The translations under genes and the position numbers were made by a program. DNA of 8,077 nt, taken from NCBI GenBank assembly GCA_947474905.1, contig CANJKQ010000024.1, positions 1 to 8,077 of the forward strand, written 5' to 3'. Position 1 is the stretch's first letter. Each line of letters starts with the position of its first letter. The DNA comes from Pseudomonadota bacterium (GTDB lineage: Bacteria > Pseudomonadota > Alphaproteobacteria > Sphingomonadales > Sphingomonadaceae). This document shows positions 1-8,077 of the stretch, in pieces. The notes beneath the pieces are model-generated. The model saw nothing but the letters and a program-made list of their open reading frames with translations. It was not told the DNA's origin and made no database searches.

Positions 1-104
1 AGGGCGCCCGCATTACCCGCACTGATTCAAAAAGCTATTCCCGCAACCGCTTCCACGGCTTTCGCCGCGTTAGCATGAATCGCGCTGCCCCGCCGCGATA
101 TTAG
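1..104 (+). CDS. possible 3' end of an unidentified + strand gene (truncated by window edge)
   Basis: Two + frames are open from the window edge. The frame starting at base 3 runs to a TAG at 102-104 and has the more coding-like third positions, about two thirds G or C. Its stop would overlap the tail of the next gene in a TTAG tail-to-tail arrangement, which is common for convergent genes. The frame starting at base 1 ends at TGA 76-78 and encodes an alanine-rich tail. Neither peptide is recognisable, and it is possible that neither is coding. No function is proposed; the entry only marks that these 100 bases probably hold a gene end, not an RNA gene or terminator. Confidence 0.25.
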   Translation, partial: GARITRTDSKSYSRNRFHGFRRVSMNRAAPPRY

Positions 105-424
105 GGCTTGAGGGGGTCGGGCTGACAGCCAAGGACCGGGTCAAGCCGGGCGGTGCGGCTGGCGATCAGCGGCACATAGGCCGTTACCGATTTTGCCGCC
201 GCATTCTCACTCAGGCGGATGGGCTCCATACCCGGTTCAAAGTCATGGTAACAGCTCGCCAGCGGACGATTGCCGATGAACCGGCAGCCACAGCCGACGC
301 GGGCAGCATAGCCGACGCCCAGCGTCAACTTGGGGGTCAACGCCCGAACATAGGCAAAGCCCGCCAGCCCGGCCGCCACCAAAATCACCAGCGCCCCCAG
401 CGCCCAACGTCGCCTTGCAATCAT
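101..424 (-). CDS. small membrane-anchored or secreted cysteine-containing protein, unknown function
   Basis: This is a 107-residue protein. I chose the ATG at 424 because residues 1-7 (MIARRRW) plus the hydrophobic run 8-25 make a standard N-terminal signal anchor or signal peptide. The much longer upstream extension of the same frame only runs antisense through the serine hydrolase. The predicted periplasmic part has four cysteines (45, 47, 58, 100), including a Cys-Gly-Cys pair, so disulfides are plausible. The motif around residues 58-70 (CYHDFEPGMEPIR) and the late Cys near a proline-rich end look like a conserved small domain. From memory, similar segments occur in sphingomonad and caulobacter proteins next to, or fused to, serine hydrolases of the beta-lactamase family. 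That is recollection, not a search. The gene is divergent from exactly such a hydrolase, 24 bp away. It has no strong ribosome binding site. Function unknown; an accessory role for the hydrolase is inference. Confidence 0.6.
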   Translation of the reverse strand: MIARRRWALGALVILVAAGLAGFAYVRALTPKLTLGVGYAARVGCGCRFIGNRPLASCYHDFEPGMEPIRLSENAAAKSVTAYVPLIASRTARLDPVLGCQPDPLKP

Positions 425-430
425 AACGCC

Positions 431-436
431 GGAGGA
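431..436 (+). promoter_or_regulatory. ribosome binding site of the serine hydrolase gene, in a 24-bp divergent gap
   Basis: GGAGGA is a strong Shine-Dalgarno match 12 nt before the ATG at 449. The spacing is a little long, but the GTG at 441 in between is out of frame and meets a stop at once, so it does not compete. The whole gap between the two divergent start codons is 425-448. It is too short for two ordinary promoters, so at least one promoter must lie inside the opposing gene or transcripts must be leaderless. I found no convincing -35/-10 pair here. Confidence 0.6.
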
Positions 437-448
437 TAGAGTGGCGGC

Positions 449-1519
449 ATGAGGAAGGGAAGGGCTCTGATTGCTGCCATTGGCCTGGCGCTTGCCACCG
501 CTGTTGGCGCGGATGCGCCCGCCCGACCGGATGCGCTGACCGATCCGTTTTTCGCGGTTGATCAGGGTGATACGCGCGCTGTCCTGATTCTGGATGATGG
601 GCAGGTCGTCGCCAAACGCTATCAAGCGGGCTATTCGGACGACAACCGTTTCATCAGCTGGTCGATGGCGAAAACGGTAACGGGCTTTCTGGTCGGCGCG
701 CTGGTCGCCGATGGCAAGCTGAAGCTTGATGCCCCCGCCCCGGTGGCGGAGTGGCATGCCAAGCCCGGCGATCCCCGCGCGGCGATCACGCTGCGGCAGT
801 TGATGAACATGAGTTCGGGGCTGCGCCATGTCGAAGTTGGCGATCCCATAGAAAATTCGGACACCAACCAGGTGCTGTTCGTCGGTGGCACCAATGATAT
901 GGCCGCGCGTGAAATCGCGATGCCATTGGAAGTAAAGCCGGGCAGCCTGTGGAAATATAGCTCGCTTACCTCGCTGTTGCTGGCGGAAATCATCACGCGG
1001 CAATTGACGCCCAGCCATGATCCGCGCGTGCGCGCCGAGGCCTATCGCCGCTTTGCCGAGGAACGATTGTTCCGCCCCGCTGGCATCACCAGCGCGGTGC
1101 TCGATTTCGATGGGGCCGGCACGCAGATCGGCGGGTCGATCATTTACATGTCGCTGCCCGATTGGGGACGGTTCGGCATGGTGCTGCTCGATGGCAAGAG
1201 CCCTGATGGCAAAACCCAGATCGTATCGCCGGACTGGCTTGCCTTCATGAAGACGCCGGCGCCGACCTATCCCGGCTATGGCGGGCAATTATGGGTCAAC
1301 AATCCGGTGCGGGGCAAAGGGCAGATGTATCCGGGCGCGTCCGCCAGCGTGGCGAGTGCGGAGGGGCATCTGGGCCAGCATATCGTGACGAGTCATGACA
1401 ATGGCCATGGCCGGGGCATGGTGATCGTGCGGCTGGGCAATACGCGCGAGGATATCGAAACGCAGGTTAACGGGCGAGTGATCGCGGCGGCGCTGCAGCG
1501 GTTTCCACGGGTGAAGTAA
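449..1519 (+). CDS. exported serine hydrolase, beta-lactamase / 6-aminohexanoate-dimer hydrolase superfamily
   Basis: The protein has 356 residues. The N-terminus (MRKGR, then a hydrophobic Ala/Leu run to about residue 20, then ADA-PA) is a Sec signal peptide, probably cleaved near residues 22-25, so the enzyme acts in the periplasm or outside. The catalytic SxxK motif is Ser72-Met-Ala-Lys75, preceded by FISW. The second motif (YxN type) is Tyr170-Ser-Ser in a WKYSS context, as in the NylB/EstB-like branch. A glycine-rich HLG segment (about 306-310, GHLGQ) takes the place of the KTG box. LRQLMNMSSGL (115-125) is a typical conserved stretch of the superfamily. The domain is complete and of normal length. 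Known family activities include esterase, D-aminopeptidase, amide-oligomer hydrolysis and penicillin-binding; the actual substrate cannot be read from the sequence. The gene is divergent from the small Cys protein and convergent with dnaE2. Confidence 0.85.
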   Translation: MRKGRALIAAIGLALATAVGADAPARPDALTDPFFAVDQGDTRAVLILDDGQVVAKRYQAGYSDDNRFISWSMAKTVTGFLVGALVADGKLKLDAPAPVAEWHAKPGDPRAAITLRQLMNMSSGLRHVEVGDPIENSDTNQVLFVGGTNDMAAREIAMPLEVKPGSLWKYSSLTSLLLAEIITRQLTPSHDPRVRAEAYRRFAEERLFRPAGITSAVLDFDGAGTQIGGSIIYMSLPDWGRFGMVLLDGKSPDGKTQIVSPDWLAFMKTPAPTYPGYGGQLWVNNPVRGKGQMYPGASASVASAEGHLGQHIVTSHDNGHGRGMVIVRLGNTREDIETQVNGRVIAAALQRFPRVK

Positions 1520-1534
1520 AGTGCGCTGAGGAGC

Positions 1535-1626
1535 TCGTTCCCGCGACGGCGGGAATCCATTCTGGCTAACGCTGGGGCTTTGGCCGAAAGATCAGCCACA
1601 ATGGATCCCCGCCTTCGCGGGGATGG
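1535..1626. repeat. palindromic intergenic repeat of two hairpin units, between convergent genes
   Basis: The left arm 1535-1567 and the right arm 1594-1626 are inverted copies matching at 27 of 33 positions. Each arm has its own hairpin. The left one, 1538-1555, is TTCCCGC-GACG-GCGGGAA, a perfect 7-bp stem. The right one, 1605-1624, is ATCCCCGC-CTTC-GCGGGGAT, a perfect 8-bp stem. The 26-bp centre 1568-1593 is not repeated. The core (CCCGCGAAGGCGGG followed by ATCCAT) is of a REP/MITE-like type that I recall as very common in sphingomonad genomes. The element fills nearly all of the 126-bp gap between the hydrolase stop (1519) and the dnaE2 stop (1646). It could act as a terminator for both genes. 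There is a TTTT at 1632-1635 after the right hairpin on the + strand but no T-run on the other side, so this is not a textbook intrinsic terminator. Confidence 0.8.
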
Positions 1627-1645
1627 CGGTGTTTTCCGACTCCCC

Positions 1646-5085
<3,440 letters not shown>

Positions 5086-5089
<4 letters not shown>

Positions 5090-6639
5090 GCGAACAGCCC
5101 GTGGATATACCAGCGCGGCTCGGGCCGTTCATCGCCGTACAGCCCATGGCGGAACAGCCAGAAACGGCGGCCGCGCACATCCTCCACCCGGTAATAATCG
5201 CGGGTCAGGCCGGGGTTGTCGGGGGCGCGGCGCCACCATTCGGCGCTGATCCGCTCCGGCCCTTCGGCACGCGCCACGTCATGCACGGTGCGGCGCCAGC
5301 GAAAGCGTTGCGGCGGGCCATCGGGAACGCCGGCAATGACATCGACGCGCTGCGGCGGATCGAACAGGTGAATGGGGCGCAGCGGCGGTGCCCCTGGATC
5401 GGACATGGCCCAGCCAGTGGGAGAGGCGGCCTCGACCGCAGGCAAAGCGAGCACGGCTTGCTCGGGGATATGCGTGTCGCGCGCGGCGAAACGGCGGATG
5501 CGCTGGCGGCCATGGCGCGCGGTCAGTCGATCGATCAGCGCCGTCACCGCTTCCTGGCTCGCCTCCGCGCCTTCCAGCGCCAGTTGGGCGGCGGCAAGCG
5601 GTTCGGCGCGCGGCACGGCCAGGCGGATCATGTCGAACCCGAAACCAGGGTCGATGGGGTCGGCAAGCGCGCCGACGCGTTCCTCGAACAAGCGCTGGAT
5701 GCGCGCGGGATCGCGCAGCGGCAGCCCGCTTTCGACCGCAAGATCGATCACGTGCCCGTCGGTGCGGTAAAGCCGGGTGGCGAAGCGGCGTCCGCCCTGA
5801 TGGCGTTCGAGCAGCGCCTGGGCAGCCTCTGCCGCCAGCTCGCCGATCACCGCCATGGCGGCATCGGCGGTGGCGATGGGTTCGGCGAAGCGGCGTTCCA
5901 TCAGCAGGGCAGGGATGGGGCGGCGCGGGGTGATGCGGCTGTCGCTGCGGCCAAGCAGGCGGCGCAACCGATCGGTCAATGCGCTGCCAAAGCGCGCGGC
6001 GAGCGGGGCGGGGGGCAAGTCGGCCAGATCGCCGATCGTCTTCAGGCCGGCGCGACGCAGCGCAGCGGTGGCTTCGCTTTCCAGTTCCAGCGCCGCAACG
6101 GGCAGGCGGCGCAACGCGGCGGCTTCGTCGGGCGCGGGAACCGATTGAAAACGGGCCAGCGCGCGCGCCGCTTCGGGCGTGTTTGCCACGGCCAGCCGCA
6201 AATGGCCCGTCCAGCGCCGCATCGCCGCTTCGACCGCCGCGATCAGCCCCGCTTCGTCGCCATGGAGGTGCAGGCAGCCAGTCATGTCGAGGATCAGGCC
6301 ATCGGGCGGCTCGGTTTCGACGAGCGGGGTAAAGCGGTCGCACGCATCGGCGATACGATCGAGCCAATGCTGGTCGGCCACCGGATCGGCATCAGCGACG
6401 GCGAGCGCGGGGATTTGCGCCCGCGCATCGGCCAGCATCATGCCGGGGTGGAGGCCAAGCCCCTGCGCCGCCGCATCGCACGCGACCAGCCGCATCGCGC
6501 CGCGTTGTTTTTCAACCAAGGCGAGCGGCGCATCACCCTGCGCGGCGAAGGGTTGCGCCCGAACCAGCCGGTCGGTCGGCAGATGGGGCAGCCAGATCGC
6601 CAGAAAGCGCCGCGTCGCCTGCGACTTCATGCCAGTCAC
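5086..6639 (-). CDS. imuB: ImuB, catalytically inactive Y-family-like mutasome protein
   Basis: The protein has 517 residues. I chose the GTG at 6639 because AAGGA lies 7 nt upstream; ATG 6630 (three residues shorter) and GTG 6672 are alternatives. ImuB is the hub of the ImuA-ImuB-DnaE2 complex; in studied bacteria it binds the sliding clamp and DnaE2. The N-terminus FLAIWLPHLPTDRL (12-25) lines up with the Y-family first motif but has Trp and Pro where the metal-binding Asp residues should be. The second motif reads PPDGLILDMTG (111-121), with Gly114 in place of the catalytic Glu. It is therefore a non-polymerase, as is usual for ImuB. A helix-hairpin-helix-like stretch is at about 194-218. 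The C-terminal ImuB-specific part shows RDTHIPEQ (387-394), RPIHLFDPP (421-429), FRWRR...AEGPERISAEWW (to 469), DYYRVED...RFWLFRHGLYG (481-502), and ends YIHGLFA. I could not place a clamp-binding motif with confidence. It overlaps imuA by about 107 bp in another frame and dnaE2 by 4 bp. Confidence 0.93.
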
Positions 6640-7324
6640 GTAAGATTCCTTGCTGTCTGTTCCATTCGACACGCCATTGCCCGCCCGACGCGCGGCCGCG
6701 CTGACGCAGCAATGTGAGGTCCCAGGCGGGATTGCCGGGGGCGTTCGCGCCAGGCGAGCATGAGGGGGCGGCCTCGACTTGCCAGCGGGTTTGCGCAGCG
6801 CTGGGAGCGCTGGTGCCGCCCACCCGCAGCATCAGCGCGAGCACGCCACTTTTTTCAGCGGCGAGGGCGAGGCGGCGGCTCGCGGTGAGGTCGAGCAGGC
6901 GCGGATCGCCCGGCAGCTCTACGACCGCCGCACCCAATGCCGGGCAGCGCAGCGCGTCGACCGCGGCCTGCAACACGGCTGCGGCATCGGGCAGGATGCC
7001 GAACACGATGCGGTCGGGATCGACGCCGATATCGGTCAGCCCCAGGGCATAAAGCCGCCCCATCCGCGCCTCGACCGACGTATCGCGCAGCCACAGCACT
7101 TTGCCGCCAGCGCGATAAGCGAGCGCCGCGACAAATCCGGCGCCGCTCGCGGCCTGATCGGCCCCGGTCAGCACTTCATGTAGCCGCCCGCGCCCCAAGC
7201 CACCGCCCAGCGCCCGGTCGATTCCGTCATGGCCAAGCGTGATGACGCCGCCGGCGCCGCTCGCGCGCCCGCGACGCTCAATCAACGCGATACGGCGTTG
7301 CACCAGAGCGAGCGACTCATGCAT
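6533..7324 (-). CDS. imuA: ImuA, RecA-like SOS mutagenesis accessory protein
   Basis: The protein has 263 residues from the ATG at 7324. ImuA is the first gene of the cassette and encodes a RecA/SulA-like protein that supports DnaE2-ImuB translesion synthesis. Visible signature: LGHDGIDRALGGGL followed by GRGRLHEV (30-51), then a RecA-like core with LWLRD (77-81), VVELPGDPRLLDL (134-146), LALMLR (162-167), and the C-terminal WRVEW (217-221) and ADRPA (249-253) seen in the family. The usual Walker A lysine is not apparent near residues 53-62, which is normal for ImuA. A start 9 nt upstream (ATG 7333) has a GGAA Shine-Dalgarno-like stretch, but it lies inside the LexA box and the -10 hexamer, so transcripts from the predicted promoter would not contain it. 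The longer 305-codon open frame to 7450 is rejected for the same reason. The C-terminal 35 codons overlap imuB. Confidence 0.9.
   Translation of the reverse strand: MHESLALVQRRIALIERRGRASGAGGVITLGHDGIDRALGGGLGRGRLHEVLTGADQAASGAGFVAALAYRAGGKVLWLRDTSVEARMGRLYALGLTDIGVDPDRIVFGILPDAAAVLQAAVDALRCPALGAAVVELPGDPRLLDLTASRRLALAAEKSGVLALMLRVGGTSAPSAAQTRWQVEAAPSCSPGANAPGNPAWDLTLLRQRGRASGGQWRVEWNRQQGILRDWHEVAGDAALSGDLAAPSADRPAGSGATLRRAG
6647..6651 (-). promoter_or_regulatory. ribosome binding site deciding the imuB start (inside imuA)
   Basis: Read on the minus strand this is AAGGA, 7 nt before GTG 6639 and 16 nt before ATG 6630, so it favours the GTG as the imuB start. It lies within the imuA coding sequence, about 110 bp before the imuA stop codon. 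Confidence 0.55.
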
Positions 7325-7327
7325 ATT

Positions 7328-7342
7328 GTTCATGATATGTTC
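7328..7342 (-). promoter_or_regulatory. LexA (SOS) box, GTTC-N7-GTTC
   Basis: On the + strand 7328-7342 reads GTTC ATGATAT GTTC, an exact match to the direct-repeat LexA operator known from alphaproteobacteria (GTTCN7GTTC, equivalent to GAACN7GAAC on the other strand). It ends 3 bp before the imuA ATG at 7324 and covers the -10 hexamer of the predicted imuA promoter, so LexA binding would directly block RNA polymerase. This is the expected control of an imuA-imuB-dnaE2 operon. Its distance from the divergent YncE-like gene (about 140 bp) makes control of that gene less likely. Confidence 0.93.
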
Positions 7343-7360
7343 CAAAAAACGCCATGGCAA
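7332..7360 (-). promoter_or_regulatory. sigma70-type promoter of imuA-imuB-dnaE2
   Basis: On the minus strand the -35 is TTGCCA (7360-7355), the spacer is exactly 17 bp, and the -10 is TATCAT (7337-7332). Each hexamer matches consensus at five of six positions. The +1 predicted from the -10 is about 7326-7324, that is at or within 2 nt of the A of the imuA ATG, which implies a leaderless or nearly leaderless mRNA. Confidence 0.75.
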
Positions 7361-7464
7361 GCATCGGCTATGTGCTTTCCAGCTTTGAATTTTCACCGCT
7401 CGCCTTGCATTAAGAGTCGCAAGCCGCGTTCGCATCGGGCAAAGGCGCATCTCCGTTGACGCTT

Positions 7465-7471
7465 CAGGGAG
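7465..7471 (+). promoter_or_regulatory. ribosome binding site of the YncE-like gene
   Basis: CAGGGAG lies 8 nt before the GTG at 7480 and supports that start over the in-frame TTG at 7456. The rest of the 155-bp divergent region 7325-7479 holds the imuA control signals and a weak 5-bp inverted repeat (CTTGC...GCAAG). I saw no convincing + strand -35/-10 pair. Confidence 0.6.
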
Positions 7472-7479
7472 CTGCCACC

Positions 7480-8077
7480 GTGATTCGCCTTGTCCAGACT
7501 GCCACCGCCATCGCCGTGCTCGCTGCCTGCGCGCCGCTCACCGCCGGTGCGCCCGCTTATCACGTCACCCGCACGATCAAGCTGCCTGATGGCGGCTGGG
7601 ATTATGCCAAGGTCGATCCCGCGACGCGCAAACTCTATATCGCCCGCTCAGAAAATGTGACCGAAGTTGATCTTGCCAAGGCCGACGCGGTGCGGACGAT
7701 CGGCAGCGTCGTGCGCGGCCATGCCGTGGTGCCGATTGACGGGCAGAAGCTGCTGCTCGTTACCAGCGGCCGCGACGACAGCGTCCGCCTGCTCGATACC
7801 GACAGCGGCGCCGAAATCGGCAAGATCGCGGTCGGCACCGATCCTGATGCTGCCTTTTACGATGCCGCTTCGGGCTTTGCCGCCACAATGAACGCCAAAG
7901 CGGGCACCGTCTCCGTCATTGACGTTGCCAAGCGGCAAGTGGTGCGGACCATCACTTTGTCAGCGGGGCTGGAATATGCCGCGCTGGTCGGCAGCACGAC
8001 GCTGTACGTCAACAATGAGGACAAGAACGAGATCGAGACCGCTGATCTCGTCACTGGCAAGCCAGGCAAGACGATCG
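7480..8077 (+). CDS. exported YncE-type beta-propeller protein, 5' part (cut by window end)
   Basis: 199 codons are visible from the GTG start at 7480, and the frame is still open at the window end. The N-terminus MIRLVQTATAIAVLAAC is a signal peptide with a lipobox-like LAAC (Cys17), so the protein may be a lipoprotein. Cleavage by signal peptidase I after about residue 26 is the alternative. After it come repeated propeller blades of 40-45 residues: WDYAKVDPATRKLYIAR...VTEVDL (about 40-66), LLLVTSGRDDSVRLLDTDSG (91-110), GTVSVIDVAKRQVVRTI (142-158), and TLYVNNEDKNEIETADL (169-185). This is the YVTN/YncE or quinoprotein-like propeller pattern. The family is periplasmic, with binding roles that are poorly defined; no catalytic residues can be named. 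It is divergent from imuA and has no evident link to DNA repair. Confidence 0.75.
   Translation, partial: MIRLVQTATAIAVLAACAPLTAGAPAYHVTRTIKLPDGGWDYAKVDPATRKLYIARSENVTEVDLAKADAVRTIGSVVRGHAVVPIDGQKLLLVTSGRDDSVRLLDTDSGAEIGKIAVGTDPDAAFYDAASGFAATMNAKAGTVSVIDVAKRQVVRTITLSAGLEYAALVGSTTLYVNNEDKNEIETADLVTGKPGKTI

Noticed and set aside
1..100. tRNA or tmRNA 3' end
   Set aside because: No T-arm consensus, no acceptor-stem pairing and no suitable CCA end could be found.
425..1288. Long N-terminal extension of the small minus-strand gene (395 codons in all)
   Set aside because: The extension is antisense to the complete serine hydrolase; the signal-anchor start at 424 gives a sensible 107-residue protein.
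7325..7450. imuA starting at 7333 or further upstream (up to 7450)
   Set aside because: Those starts lie within or upstream of the -10 and LexA box; the upstream residues do not resemble ImuA.
7480..8077. YncE-like gene as a second member of the SOS regulon
   Set aside because: The LexA box is about 140 bp away and aligned with the imuA promoter; there is no second box and no functional link.

Overview
The window reads as chromosomal DNA of a GC-rich alphaproteobacterium, most likely a sphingomonad. This rests on three things: an imuA-imuB-dnaE2 mutagenesis cassette, a perfect alphaproteobacterial SOS (LexA) box of the form GTTC-N7-GTTC, and two palindromic repeats of kinds that I recall as common in Sphingomonadales genomes. 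The species is not determinable from the sequence.

Layout. 1-104: an uncertain 3' gene end on the + strand. 101-424 (-): a small, probably membrane-anchored, cysteine-bearing protein of unknown function. 449-1519 (+): a secreted serine hydrolase of the beta-lactamase/6-aminohexanoate-dimer hydrolase superfamily. It is divergent from the small gene, with only 24 bp between the start codons. 1520-1645: a convergent intergenic gap filled almost entirely by a 92-bp inverted repeat made of two hairpin units. 7324-1646 (-): a tightly packed three-gene operon, imuA (7324-6533), imuB (6639-5086) and dnaE2 (5089-1646). imuA and imuB overlap by about 107 bp, and imuB and dnaE2 overlap by 4 bp (GTGA). 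7480-8077 (+): the 5' part of an exported, lipoprotein-like YncE-type beta-propeller, divergent from imuA and running off the window.

How the genes work together. ImuA (RecA-like), ImuB (a Y-family-like protein without catalytic acidic residues) and DnaE2 (a second C-family polymerase) form the SOS-induced translesion mutasome known from Caulobacter and mycobacteria. The promoter is readable: TTGCCA, 17 bp, TATCAT, with the LexA box lying across the -10. The predicted +1 falls at or next to the imuA ATG, which suggests a leaderless message.

Most unusual observation: a 93-bp palindromic repeat (exactly 31 codons) sits in frame inside dnaE2. It adds a foreign segment, about 45-50 residues with its flanks, in the linker before the helix-hairpin-helix region, while all polymerase motifs remain intact. 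This resembles in principle the protein-invading Rickettsia palindromic elements. No RNA gene, CRISPR array, transposase or phage gene was seen.
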